NCBI RefSeq assembly: GCF_016808095.1
Contig: NC_068973.1
Coordinates: forward strand, 20,813,501-20,877,500
DNA length: 64,000 nucleotides
Direction: 5' to 3'
Source of the DNA: Vigna angularis
Lineage: Eukaryota; Streptophyta; Magnoliopsida; Fabales; Fabaceae
Shown: one piece after another, positions 1-11,088 of the stretch
Layout: the number at the start of each line of letters is the position of its first letter
Position numbering within the stretch: the first letter of the stretch is position 1
Program-made: the position numbers and the translations under genes
The notes under the pieces: model-generated
The model's database searches: none
What the model was told of the DNA's origin: nothing
Seen by the model: the letters and a program-made list of their open reading frames with translations, nothing else

Positions 1-126
1 GGTCCATCCGCTACATCAACAGTGTTGGGCCACAATTCGGCCAACGTTTAAGTTATTATTGGGCCAATAGTCCAATAGATGATAAAATATCTGATTAGAG
101 ATATTAATAAGCCGTTTATGAGTAAC
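1..126. other. Flank of the first element, no gene seen
   Basis: No coding or structural signal is seen here. The last five bases (122-126, GTAAC) are the left target-site duplication of the element that follows. Confidence 0.5.
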
Positions 127-479
127 TAATAATGGTTGAAAAACTGTTATTTTTATACTTAATTTTGATATTAAAAACACCCTTTCTAACTTAGAAACTT
201 GCTTCAATTCATGTTTTTGCTGTAGTTTTGTGAATAAGAGAGTTGAAGGTGAATTTAATGGTTTTGTGCTAGATTCCCTTGATTTTGTAGGCTATTGGAA
301 TGATTTGAAAGAAGAGTTAAAGTACCGAATGGTTGTGTCAACACCCAATTTCGTCCGGATTGACCAATAGATTTATTTTATTTTCATCATGAGTGTCAAA
401 TAAAAAAAAAGAGTAAAAAAACAAATAATAAAAAATAAAAACAAAAATAAAAAAATAAAAGAGCGTTCGTCCTCTGACG

Positions 480-1180
480 TTCGGCTCCGTCCTCTCCCAT
501 GCGTGACCGTTCGTCCACTGCATTGTGCGACCGTTCGTCCTCTGCCTTTCGGACCGTTCGTCCACTGCATTAAGCGACCGTTCGTCCTCTGCCTTTCTGA
601 CCGTTCGTCGTCCCCTTTATGCGACCGTTCGTCCTCTGTCTTTCTGACCGTTCGCTTCTCTGTTCCAAATCTTTTTGACGATCGGTTCCTTCCCTCTGCA
701 TGCAAACGTTCGTTCTTTATTGAATAATATCACAGACGTTCGTCTCGGTCATTTGGGACGTTCGTCCTCGGCCTCAACTGTTCGGTCATCCTCAACCGTT
801 CACTATTCGACCATTCGGCCATTCGGTCCTTTTGGACGTTCGTCCTTAGCCTCAACCGTTCGGTTGTCCACAAGCTTTTCAACCGTTCGGCCGTTCGTCC
901 TCAACCGTTCGGTCATAGTGTTTATTTGAACGTTCGGTCTTCATCTGGGCGTTCGGTCTTGGTAATGTTATTTTCTTTTGAACGTTCGGTCTCCATGTGT
1001 TTTTCTTCAGCGTTCGTGCTTAATTTCTTCCAGCATTTGGTTTTTAGCGCTCGTCCTATGCCTTGTGCGACCGTTCGTCCAGTTTGTTCTACCGCTCGTC
1101 CAAATGGTAATTTGTTTTAAAAAATGGTCGTTCGTCATATGCGTTGCTGGCGTTCGTCCAAATGGTCGTTCAGTGCGGGC
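480..1180. repeat. Degenerate CCGTTCGTCC / GTTCGGTC short repeats
   Basis: The decamer CCGTTCGTCC and relatives recur many times, at first in a period of about 42-44 bp (two half-units, one with CACTGCATT and one with CTCTGCCTTTC), then irregularly. This inflates several open frames on both strands, which show no family resemblance. Confidence 0.8.
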
Positions 1181-2831
1181 CCATACGTCTCAATTATTCC
1201 CTAATTATTCCCGTAATCTTCCACCAACCCAATAATTTCTGCATCCTCCAATCACAGTCTGCCGACAATTTCATCCAATCAGAGCTGCCGACAATTATCT
1301 CTTTTTGTCAATTTAAGCCTAGGAGAATCACCCCGAGAGGCAGGGATCTCCGTCCCGCACTTAGGCTCCTTCTCTCTGCACATCATCACAATCATCATCC
1401 ACACCCCCACGACTACCATCTTCATCAGACTACTATCCACCCCTCATAATTCCTCACCAAACCATATTGAACCTTCAACACCCATCATTCCCATCCTCAT
1501 CAATCATCAACCATCATCCATATTCACTGGCCACAGCCATCTTGACGCCCACAGCTGCTACCAACACTCTTCCAGCCACCTTTTTCCTCCACTCCTAATG
1601 CTCACACCCTAGATATTACTCTGCCTTCCCAACAAACCCATTTTTCACCTTTACTCATCATTTTCTCGTAATTCAATCAACTCATAGCACACAACAACAT
1701 AGGCTTATTGTCTCCAATCCAATAGACAAAATATGAAACAAATGAATCACTACTGAATCAATCAATAAAGGATAAAAGAAAGTGAAAAGAGGGAGAGTGA
1801 TGCTAGCGACACCAATCAGGAAACGAAGTCCGGCAAGGACAACGGTGGCCAGTTTTTGTCGCGGTGGCTGGTCCGGTTTGGAGGCGGCAGTCTGCGCGTG
1901 CTGAGACGACGACCGTGGCTCGCGGCTCGCGGCTCGCGGTGGTTGGCTTCATCGAGGTCGGCGTCGGTGTGACACAGAGAGGCGAGAGTTTCTTCCTCGC
2001 GCGAGGGAGAAGACATGGTGTGGCAGCTAGCGATCCCTCTAACCGTGAAGAACGACGCTGACGGTGGTGGAGTCGAGTTTGGTTACTGCCGTTGGTCACG
2101 TGCACCTTTGGTAGATCTGGGCCGTCCGAGAAGAAAAGAGGGAGGGAGAGATCGGAGCAGTCGTTAGGGATAGCCTTGACGGCAATCGGCGTCGCCCTCA
2201 TTGTCGGCTTGCGGTGGCCGGCGTGGTTGATCCGGTGGATGCTGTAGCGTGGGCGTGCCGCGGGAGCTATTCATCCTTGAAGGCTTCTCCATTTTGGGAA
2301 AGAAAAAAAAATGAATTGGCAGAGGCACATCCCTGATGCGCTGAAGAGATTTTGGGCAAGCATAAAGAAAAATAATAAAACTAAAAAGAACTTTATCTGC
2401 ACCCCCGGTTTCATGTTTCACACCCTATTTTCGTTTATGCTTAAGCCCAGTGCAAACAGAATTAAAAAAAAAGGGGAACTGGACCTAAGAACACTATTTC
2501 AGGATGCACCCCCATTTTCGTTCTTGCACCCCTGACAGATACAAAAGTTGGAAAGAGGGATTTTGGCCCAAACTAAGGGAGCTCTAATTTTACTCCGCAC
2601 GCAACACTGGTTTTTATCTCTGTACCCCTATTCTTGTTGGTTTTTTTTTCTTTTGCTCTTATTTTCTTAGTTGGTTTTTTTATTGTCTGTAATTCCCCTT
2701 TGTATAGTTTCCCCACCCTTTTGTTTTATTTATATCCATTGAACTTGTTTGTTTCGTTTTACATAAAAAATTACAAAATATAAAAATTAAAGATAAAAAG
2801 AAAAATATAAAATTAAAAAATTAAAAATTAC

Positions 2832-3173
2832 AAAAATATGTTTTAAAGGTTTAGGCACATGTGTGATCGCACGCATCGTCCTTGTGCCAAAAATCTTTTT
2901 TCTTTCTTCAAAATCCCAAAAATATGTTTTAAAGGTTTAGGCACATGTGTGATCGCACACATCGTCCTTGTGCCAAAAACCTTTTCTTTTTCTTCAAAAA
3001 ATGTCAAAAATACGTTTCAAAGGTTTAAGCACATGTGTGATCGCACGCATTGTCCTTGTGCTAAAAACCTTTTCTCTCTTTTAAATAAAATTGCAAAAAT
3101 ATGTTTTAAAGGTTTAGGCACATGTGTGATCGCACGCATCGTCCTTGTGCTAAAAACCTTTTCACTCTCCTAA
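2832..3173. repeat. Four tandem copies of an 86-89 bp unit
   Basis: Units start near 2832, 2918, 3006 and 3095. Each holds TTTAAAGGTTTAGGCACATG, the palindrome-like core TGTGATCGCACGCA and the phrase GTCCTTGTGC, followed by a variable pyrimidine-rich spacer. They lie inside the solo LTR. Confidence 0.9.
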
Positions 3174-4903
3174 TTAAAAATACCAAATATATAAAATCTT
3201 CAAAAACTAAAAAACATCTATTTTTCAAACTACAAACAATATCGCCTTGCCAGAACTACGTGATCCTTGATTCTCCATCAAAAGTGGAGATACGTAGGAG
3301 CAAGGCTAGTCCTTGTCAGGTTCATTTCCCCAAAAATCCAAATTTATCCATAATCAATTAAACAAATTTTCAAACAATTTCCAAACAAATTTCTCAAACA
3401 GTTTTCAAAAGAACTACGGAGCCCTGATTTCTCATTCTTAATGAGAATACGTAGGAGCAAGGTCAATCCTTGTCGGGCCCAAAAAACTAAAAAATACATG
3501 TTGTTTCTTTAGAATCTTATTTTAGGGGATAGTTAAACATTTTGAAAACCACATAATATTCGCATATTTAGTTAAAGGTACTGCCTTAGGGCAGGCATTG
3601 TAGGGTGCTAATACCTTCCTTACACGTAACCGACTCCCGAACTTAGAATCTCATTTTCGCAGACCATGCTTTATCATTTTATGGTTTTTCCGTAGTTTTC
3701 CAGAATAAACTATGGTGGCGACTCCAAATCTCTTTCAAAACCTTTGTTTCGTTATTTTTTCGGATCGTCGTCCCGTCGCGATTTCGGTTGCGACAGGTTG
3801 GAATGCAGAAAAGTCAACCAGAGTTCAGAAAAGTCAACCAGAGTACAGAAAAAGTTGCACTGAGCGCTAGTTTTGAGTGCCGCAGCTACCGTTGAGCGCC
3901 ATTTTGGCGCTATGCGCCGATGACGTGGGCTTAGACATGTTTTCTGTTATTTTTATGGGCTCGGACTTGTTTTATGTTATTTTTCTGGTCTTTTTAAAGA
4001 CTTGCACGTCCTAGGGAATGTAACTTTTGATGCCTTGAGCACAAAAACACACTTTTCACCCCTTGGGGGTAGATTTGGAGATGGTGATGGCTCTCCTCTT
4101 CTCTTTCTAGGGTTTTTCTATCTCTTCCATTCTTTCATTCCATTGTTCATCTAGTTCTTCCATGACGATGGAGAACTAAACCTTATTTGTTGTTGGAAAA
4201 GATGTAACCTCTTAAACTCTCATGTATTGAATTGATTCTTGATTATATATGCTTTACTTCATTAATTGTTAGGGTTTTTCCTCTTTACTCTTTGCATGCT
4301 TTGTTTAACTCATTCAATTGCATGATCTTTGATTTTGTCGATATGGACACATACGGGGAAATCTAGAACTTGGGAAATTCTCCAGGAAGAAATATTACCT
4401 AGAGTTAGGAATAGGAGGATCGGTTGCCTTTAAGCTTTTGTGCGAATGTAATGCATGATTAATTGTTAGGGAAACAAGACATTGTGAACTAGTAATTAGG
4501 AGTAGGCTTTCTTCACCGAGACATCGGGTTTAAGGTAAATTAGAAAGTGACATTAACATTAATGAAGAAGATGAATTCATATATGCATGAGAGTAAATTA
4601 GGTGAAATCTAAACCCGACAACAATATCATCAACTTCATCCATTAATTCTTGTGTTTAGCCTCAATTGATCAAATTGCATTCATGTTTATTTTATTGCGT
4701 TTGCATTCAAAAACCCCAAAATTTGTTCTTTAGAGTTTTAATTAGTTGAGTAATCACATAACTGTTTAGTGTCGTGAGTCTCTTGGGAAACGATACTTGG
4801 TCTTACCATTTATTATTACTTGATATGATTCGGTACACTTGGCGAAGTCGTAACAAGTTTTTGATTTTGTTTTCGGGGATCAAAAATTTTTTTATCAAGT
4901 TTT

Positions 4904-4921
4904 TGGCACCGTTGCCGGGGA
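4904..4921 (+). promoter_or_regulatory. Primer binding site (tRNA-Asp type)
   Basis: TGGCACCGTTGCCGGGGA lies six bases after the LTR end. It differs by one base from the site at 56921-56938 in the young copy. Confidence 0.8.
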
Positions 4922-4959
4922 CTCGTGATATAACTATTTTATTTTTGTGATTCTTAACC

Positions 4960-5340
4960 AATTAGACTTTTTATTTTTTTATTTTTTATTTTTATCTTTT
5001 TATTTTTATCTTTCTATCTTTTTATCTTTTTCTCTTTTTATCTTTTTATCTTTTTAGTTTTTTTTATCTTTTTATTTTTTTATCTTTTTATTTGTTTATC
5101 TTTTTATTCTTATTTTTATCTTTTCATCTTTTTATCTTTGTATCTTTTTACCTTTTTATTTTTTTATTTTTTTATCTTTCTATCTTTTTATCTTTCTATC
5201 TCTTCATTTGTTTTCTTTTTAATTTTTTTTATCTTTTTATCTTTCTATCTTTCTATCTTTCTATCTTTTTATCTTTTTTATCTTTTTATCTTTCTATCTC
5301 TTCATCTTTTTATCTTTTTAATTTTTTATCTGTTTATGCT
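4960..5340 (+). repeat. Pyrimidine-rich leader repeat (TTTTTATC)n
   Basis: A tract of nearly 400 bases of T with scattered A and C, built from TTTTTATC and TTTCTATC steps, sits between the primer site and the lost gag. All the Athila-like copies here have a U-rich leader at this place (for example 56995-57180). The phenylalanine-rich frames across it are products of the repeat. Confidence 0.85.
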
Positions 5341-5676
5341 AATTGGGTGCTCTAGTGCAGTGTTATTTAGTGTTTGCAGGATAAAATTTGAAAATTTGTA
5401 CTAGGAGTACACGATCATCAAGAGAAGAAGGACAAAGAAGGTCGTAGGGCGCGCCTGGGCGCCCCATTAAGGGCGCTGAGCGCTATCCTTCAAGTGTTAT
5501 GTTTACCAAGTTCTGTGCATGAAGTGGTTAAAAATATCAAAGAGAATGGGGTTATTGAGATTGAGGCTCCTTAGTCAAGGAGGATAAAGATGGTAAACAA
5601 GAAGATGTTGCAGATAAGTTGGTGTGATGAAAGCAAAAGGAACACCAACATCATAGATGCAGAATGTGCTTAATGG

Positions 5677-5724
5677 TGTCAGGCTCGTGACATTTAACAA
5701 GCTCTTATTGGGAGGCAACCCAAT
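5677..5724 (+). other. Conserved post-coding module with GGGAGGCAACCC hairpin
   Basis: This is a diverged copy of the module found at 58638-58686, 58895-58943, 42216-42263, 29051-29098 and 28793-28840. It has survived although the adjoining coding region is gone. Confidence 0.7.
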
Positions 5725-5764
5725 TTTTGACTTTTTGTTTTAAATTTGATTTTGCTTTGTAGAT

Positions 5765-6145
5765 GACACCATCTACTGATGGATGCTATGCTATTAAGCG
5801 TCTATTGATGGATGCTACTGATGACATCTACTGATGGATGCCGATGAAGATGAGAAAGATCAGTATCTACAAATGGATGCTGATGAGAAAGATTGGCATC
5901 TACTGATGGATGCCTTGTGATTAGACATCTATTGATGGATGCTACTGAAAGCATCTACTGATGGATGTTACTGAAAGCATCTATTGATGGATGTTACTGA
6001 AAGCATCTACTGATGGATGTTACTGAAAGCATCTACTGATGGATTCTATGATGATGAAGATTCAGATAATAATGTTTACTTATGGATGTTATTATAGTAG
6101 AGGCTGGCGATGAATGATAGCATCTACTGATGGATGCTATGAGAT
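5765..6145 (+). repeat. CATCTACTGATGGATG repeats
   Basis: About a dozen copies of CATCTACTGATGGATGCTA and variants occur with irregular spacing (about 20-70 bp). Shorter versions of this zone lie at 58780-58890 and, on the minus strand, at 28850-28965, always just after the first hairpin module. Confidence 0.85.
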
Positions 6146-7069
6146 CAGGATTTGTTTTACTTTGAACTTTGCTTATTTTGTTTTTATTAAGTTATGTACT
6201 TGGTTGAATGAATAGTTGCTGCAATGGTTTAGTGATAAACTGTTGTTTGTAATGAGTAATATTCTTGTGTTTGCTCTATTGTTCTATGATGCATGTTGAG
6301 ATAATGATTGTTTAGTTCTTAAGCACAAATGGTGGTTGCTCATAATTATTTGAAACAAATGCATGATTTCAATTGTGATTAATATGTTGGACATGATGTT
6401 TATCAAATTATGGAACTTGAGTTAACCCGTGAGATGTTGGACTCTAGAGTTTTTGTTGATTGAATACTATTGCTTTGGAAGCATGATTGATTTTGCCTAA
6501 TTTTCTATGATTGAACCACTTGCTTTCTTGTTACATGTGATCAAGGCCATGTTTTCTTCTCCCTTAGAGCCAATGCCAATAGGTGAACCCAACAAAGAAC
6601 AATGTTTCTCTTTATCCTTTGAACCTTGAACCTATATTTGGAAAGTGGAAAAACACTTTTTCAAATCTTTACCTTGAGTTAAGTAGAATATGTTTTTGTG
6701 GTGATGGAGAATGGTTCAAGTTTGGGGTGGTGAGAAACCGAAAAGAACTTTGTGAAATTCATTAAAGAGCATTGGGAAAAACAAAAAAGCAAAAGCAAAA
6801 AGCAAAAGAGAAGAAAAGAAAGAAAAGAAAAGGTTAAGCTCAATGCAAGAAAGTTTGGGAATAAGTTGAATATTGGTTTCTCACATAAAAGAAGAAAGAG
6901 AGTTGAGATTTAATGAGAATAAATGAATTGTGCACTCTCTTAACTCAAGGATTTTGTTGTCTAGAAAAACTAATTTTCTTCTTAGCCCGACCACGTTACA
7001 AGCCTAGAAAAAGTCCTTGTGATGATAACTTGCTTGTGAATGTGTTTAAATGAAAGGAAAAGTTGATTC
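6146..7069 (+). other. 3' untranslated region of the first element
   Basis: The sequence matches, in diverged form, the region before the 3' LTR of the younger copies (59400-60593), including TTGAGTTAAGTAGAA and the AAGTTTGGGGT stretch. No coding signal is seen. Confidence 0.65.
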
Positions 7070-8148
7070 CACTACTGCAAAAAAGACCTTTAACGTCACC
7101 CTTTAGACGTCTGACCCTCGAATATCCAACGTAAAAATGGACCGGTGGCATTTTTCGTAAATAAAACAACTATTTAGACGTCAGTTATGGAAGGGGCCGA
7201 CGTTTAAATACTCATACGTCGACTACCCCGAATAGACGCCAAAACTAAACGAAAAAGTTAAAAAAATAATAATTTTTTATTCTTTTTAGAGGTCTGTTAT
7301 GGAGGGAACCGACTTCTGAAGCACTTTAGACGTCTGTTAATTGGGGGAATCGACGTCTAAACCCTAAATCACGAAAATTTAAAAAGTCAATTTTTGACTC
7401 CATTTAGACGTCTGATCCCGCCACTCCGACTTCTGAAGCACTTTAGACGTCTATTAATTGGGGAACCGACGTCTAAACCCTAAATCTAGAAATTTAAAAA
7501 GTCACTTTTTGACTGCACTTAGACGTTTGATCCCGCCACTCCGACTTCTGAAGCACTTTGGACGTCTGTTAATTGGGGGAACCGACGTCTAAACCGTAAA
7601 TCCAGAAATTTAAAAAGTCACTTTTTGACTCCATTTAGACGTTTGATCCCGCCACTCCGACTTCTGAAGCACTTTAGACGTCCGTAAATTGGGGAACTGA
7701 CGTTTAAATTTTGGCATTAAAACATCGTGAACGCGAGACAGTTTCTACGCGCACTCATTGTTCATCATCTTCGTCGCGTTTTCTCTCTACGGGTTACGCT
7801 TTTCAGGTTCGTTTCTCACTTTTGCACCGTTTTAAATTAATTTTACTCCGATTACATCAGTCTTTGATGCATTATCTCTCATTTGAACCATTAAAATGCG
7901 TTTTCGTTGGGTTTTGGTGCAGTTATTCTCGTGTCTTTAGGCGGCGTTCTATGGCGGCGATTTCTTGCGTTTTGTACTCCTCTAATTCCCTCCACTACGT
8001 TTTTAAAACCATCCGATAAAAAAAATGTACAATACATTCTCTTCAACTAAAATATAAAGTTGTAAACTCGAATCACCATGAGTCAGGAGAAACCTCAGAG
8101 ACGTCTAACCTATATGGATCAGACGTCTATATAGACGTCGGACCTATA
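7070..8148. mobile_element. CACTA-like DNA element, right end deleted
   Basis: It starts CACTACTGCAAAAAAGAC, a CACTA-type terminus, right after TTC. AGACGTC motifs fill the first 650 bases as subterminal repeats. Bases 7806-7945 resemble 13345-13490 of the complete CACTA-like element at 12786-13997, which supports one family. The expected GTAGTG right terminus is missing; at about 8149 the sequence passes directly into LTR sequence, so the right end and the start of the host LTR were lost together. No transposase frame is seen. Confidence 0.65.
7321..7690. repeat. Tandem 114-118 bp repeats with GACGTC palindromes
   Basis: Units start at 7321, 7439, 7553 and 7669 (the last partial). Each begins GCACTTTAGACGTCTGTTAA and contains two AGACGTC sites and the phrase CCCGCCACTCCGACTTCTGA. 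Confidence 0.9.
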
Positions 8149-8973
8149 TAATGGTTTTGTGCTAGATTCCCTTGATTTTGTAGGCTATTGGAATGATTTG
8201 AAAGAAGAGTTAAAGTACCGAATGGTTGGAATGTAGAAAAGTCAATCATAATGCAGAAAAGTCAACCATAATGCAGAAAAGTTAAGATGTAACCTCTTAA
8301 ACTCTCATGTATTGAATTGATTCTTGATTATATATACTTTACTTCATTAATTGTTAGGGTTTTTCCTCTTTACTCTTTGCATGCTTTGTTTAACTCATTC
8401 AATTGCATGATCTTTGATTTTGTCGATATGGACACATACGGGAAAATCTAGAACTTGAGAAATTCTCCTGGAAGCAATATTACCTAGACATAGGAATAGG
8501 AGGATCGGTTGCCTTTAAGCTTCTGTGCGAATGTAATGCATGATTAATTGCTAGGGAGACAAGACATTGTGAACTAGTAATAGGCTTTCTTCACCGAGAC
8601 ATCGGGTTTAAGGTAAATTAGAAAGTGACATTAACATTAATGAAGAAGATGAATTCATATATGCATGAGAGTAAATTAGGTGAAATCTAAACCCAACAAC
8701 AATATCATCAACTTCATCCATTCATTCTTGTGTTTGGCCTCAATTGATCAAATTGCATTCATGTTTATTTTATTGCATTTGCATTCAAAAACCCTAAAAT
8801 TTGTTCTTTAGAGTCTTAGTTAGTTGAGTAATCACATAACTGTTTAGTACCGTGAGTCTCTTTGGAAACGATACTTGGTCTTACCATTTTTTATTACTTG
8901 ATACGATTCGGTACACTTGGCGAGGTCTTAATAAGTTTTTGATTCCGTTTTCGGTGATAAATTTTTTTTATCG
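8149..8973 (+). repeat. 3' LTR of the first element, internally deleted
   Basis: It matches the 5' LTR from GGTTTTGTGCTAGATTCCCT onward, then jumps near 8284 from the GCAGAAAAGTT repeats to AAGATGTAACCTC, so the palindrome and TATA region is missing. It ends just before GTAAC (8974-8978), the right target duplication. Confidence 0.75.
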
Positions 8974-8978
8974 GTAAC

Positions 8979-9189
8979 TAATCGAATCTCAAGGTAAGTT
9001 TGTTTTTATTTGATCTATGAAACACTTATAAATAAAATGACCAGGCCAAAAGCCAGGTACGTTCGACAAGAGTGCGACCCAGCGCTGTCAAGAGTGCAAT
9101 CGAACGGTACAGGCGATTCAGGCATCGGAAAGTAGGAAAGTCACGTTAGAAAGGTACGTCTCTCAGCCCTACACAAATCCCTACCGAAA
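8979..9189. other. Possible LTR remnant before a Tat-like element
   Basis: No gene is seen. It lies directly upstream of a primer-site-like motif, so it may be the tail of a lost 5' LTR. Confidence 0.3.
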
Positions 9190-9234
9190 CATTTTGGCGC
9201 CCATCGTGGAGCCGAGAGAAGGAGAAGAAACCCA

Positions 9235-10099
9235 ATGGTGACCACGAGAAAAATGGAAGAGCAAAAAAGCAACAGAGAACAACTTAGAGATATGCAAGCA
9301 CAGATGCAGGCTCAGGCGCAAATGCAAGCACAGTTCTTAGAGATTCAACGAAAGCACGAAGAAGAAATTGCGGTGCTAAGGATAGATTGAGATCGTCATG
9401 AGCCGTCTGCTCAGCACTCGGTGTCGACACCCAATCAGAATCATAACCGCGAGCATGACAATGAAGCAAGCCATAATCGCACCAACCCGAACAGTCGAGG
9501 GAAGAAGGGAACCAATGCCCCTGCAAACCGTTCTACCTACCAGTTTACTCCCATTCACGACTACCATTATACGAACTCCTGTGCCGGATAAAACTCCTCC
9601 TACATTGGATAAATATGATGGTTCAAGGGATCCAAACGATCATATAAGGACGTTCGGTAACACAATGACATTCTATACAAACAATGATCCAGTCATGTGT
9701 AGAGCCTTCTCATTATCACTCAAGGAGGAGGCATTGGAATGGTATAACACTCTTCCTCCAAACACAGTGGATTGTTTTGCCATTGTGGAAACCCTCTTTA
9801 AGAGACAATACGCGACCAATCGAAGACAAGAGTTGACACTGGTGAAACTAGTGAATATTAAGCAAGAGAAGGAGGAAACCTTAAGGGCCTTTATGAAAAG
9901 ATATAATGAGACCGCACGACGAGTCACAGATATAAATCACACCTTCATCATCAGCAACCTGCCTTCCTGCCTAAGGTCAGGATCCTTCGCTGAAAATTTA
10001 TACGCACGAACCGCTAAAACTATGGACAAACTCCAAGAAAGGGTTGTTGAGTTTATTCATATTGAAGACATAAGACGTTGGAGGAAAAAACAACAGTAA
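9235..10099 (+). pseudogene. Tat-like gag, N-terminal and capsid part, broken
   Basis: The natural start is the ATG at 9235, giving a Q-rich stretch (QAQMQAQAQMQAQ) that stops at TGA near 9388. A frameshift near 9570 brings in the frame that carries the retrotransposon gag capsid domain, with DKYDGSRDPNDHI, ALEWYNTLPP and FKRQYATN typical of Retrotrans_gag. A TAA at 10097-10099 ends this frame. Past the hAT insertion the same frame resumes at 11089 if one copy of the 8-bp duplication is removed. Gag would form the particle shell; this copy cannot be translated whole. Confidence 0.75.
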
Positions 10100-10153
10100 G
10101 AAGCTTCTGCAAACGAGAACAAAAAGGAGGGAAAACGATCGGTTGGCAATAGC

Positions 10154-11088
10154 TAGAGTTGTCAAAACGGGTAACCCGACCCGACTCGACCCGACCCACC
10201 ACGGGTTGGTCACTTAGTGAGCCAACCCAACCCGGCTCATTTACTAGCGAGCCAAAAAAATTTGAACCCGACCCAACCCACCACGGGTTGGTGGGTTAAA
10301 CGGGTTGGCTCATTGGCTCACTTAATTAACTTTTTTTCACCCTTTTCTTCTCAGATTCCTATAACATATTACTTTGATCGATCAAATTGAAACAATAATA
10401 ATTTGACCAATTGATATAAAAAAAAATGAAACAAAAGAAATATATTGTTATATATATTCTAAGCTATCAAGCATAAAATTTTGCCAATTTAGTTTAATGA
10501 GACATACACAATCGTTTGACCAAGAAATTACATATAGTTGTTAACAAAAATATATAACACAAGATAAAACTGTCAGGCTTGTAGATAGGTCTAAAAACAA
10601 GATAAAACAAATGATATATTCTTGAATTATCCAATCTATAATATTATTCATTTATTAAATTGGAATCCTGAATGGATAAATTCACAGTATTATGCTCTCT
10701 TGAAGTATCTTCTTCTTTATCTCCATCTATAATATTATTCAATCTATAATCTTAGGGTTTTATTTGTAGAGGAAAACTTTTGGAGAGACAACAACGGGAA
10801 AGGCTATTGCTAAGTAAAGGTTGTACATTTTGAATAAATAATTTAATTAATTTGATTTCAGTAATAAAATAGGATTTGAATAATTAATTTAATTTAATTA
10901 AAAAAAATTGGTGGGTTGGTGAGCTAACCCGACCCACCACGGGTTCAACCCGTGTGAGCCGGGTTCTTAGTGAGCCGGGTCAAAATTGGCTCGCATAAAA
11001 AAATTTGCATTTTTTTCCAACCCAACCCGGCTCAAACCCGTGGTAAGCCGGGTTGGCTCACGGGTTTCAACCCATTTTGACGGCACTA
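10154..11088. mobile_element. Non-autonomous hAT element
   Basis: The element starts TAGAGTTGTCAAAACGGG and ends CCCATTTTGACGGCACTA, giving imperfect terminal inverted repeats. It is flanked by the perfect 8-bp duplication GCAATAGC (10146-10153 and 11089-11096), the hAT signature. Both ends carry subterminal CCCGACCCACCACGGGTTGG-type repeats in opposite orientations around an AT-rich core. No transposase frame is present. Confidence 0.9.

Larger units (their letters stand above)
336..3795. mobile_element. Solo LTR of a large Ty3/gypsy-type element
   Basis: The block starts TGTCAACACC and ends GGTTGCGACA, so it has TG...CA ends. It is flanked by perfect 5-bp duplications GGTTG (331-335 and 3796-3800) and interrupts the LTR of the first element cleanly. 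At 3460 bp without an internal coding region it is best read as one long solo LTR. The start and the GGTGGCGACTCC stretch near 3714 recall long Tat/Ogre-type LTRs, but the family and orientation are not certain. It contains two repeat zones, described separately. The short reading frames in it are repeat products. Confidence 0.75.
127..4897 (+). repeat. 5' LTR of the first element, split by a nested solo LTR
   Basis: The LTR parts are 127-335 and 3801-4897, about 1.3 kb together. The part after the insertion holds degenerate GCGCTGAGCGC-type palindromes (about 3855-3920), a GACTTGCACGTCC stretch near 4000 and the conserved 3' half of the family LTR. It ends in TTTATCA directly before the primer site. 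Confidence 0.7.
127..8973 (+). mobile_element. Degenerate Athila-like LTR retrotransposon, coding region lost
   Basis: The left LTR starts at 127 with a mutated form of the family's TGATAACAG start and ends at 4897. It is followed by a primer site at 4904-4921 (TGGCACCGTTGCCGGGGA, one base off the tRNA-Asp type). The internal region has the family's pyrimidine-rich leader, the GGGAGGCAACCC module, CATCTACTGATGG repeats and a 3' region like those of the younger copies at 24-26 kb, 41-42 kb and 59-60 kb. No gag or pol survives. GTAAC flanks both ends (122-126 and 974-978 of the 8-kb block, i.e. 8974-8978), which supports the boundaries. Two later insertions (336-3795 and 7070-8148) break it. 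Confidence 0.75.

Noticed and set aside
338..1449. Overlapping open frames on both strands
   Set aside because: They follow the CCGTTCGTCC repeat inside a solo LTR, have no family resemblance and exist in several frames at once.
1803..2535. GC-richer frames of 65-132 codons
   Set aside because: They lie wholly inside the solo LTR, overlap on both strands and lack recognisable domains.
2859..3361. A 104-codon Cys/His-rich frame
   Set aside because: The frame is created by the 86-89 bp tandem repeat; the repeated peptide reflects the DNA repeat.
5092..5404. Phe/Leu-rich 'membrane protein' frames
   Set aside because: They come from the TTTTTATC leader repeat; the same artefact appears at 56971-57243.
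5765..6145. CRISPR-like regular repeats
   Set aside because: Spacing is irregular and spacers are absent or repetitive. The DNA is plant nuclear and the repeat belongs to an LTR element.
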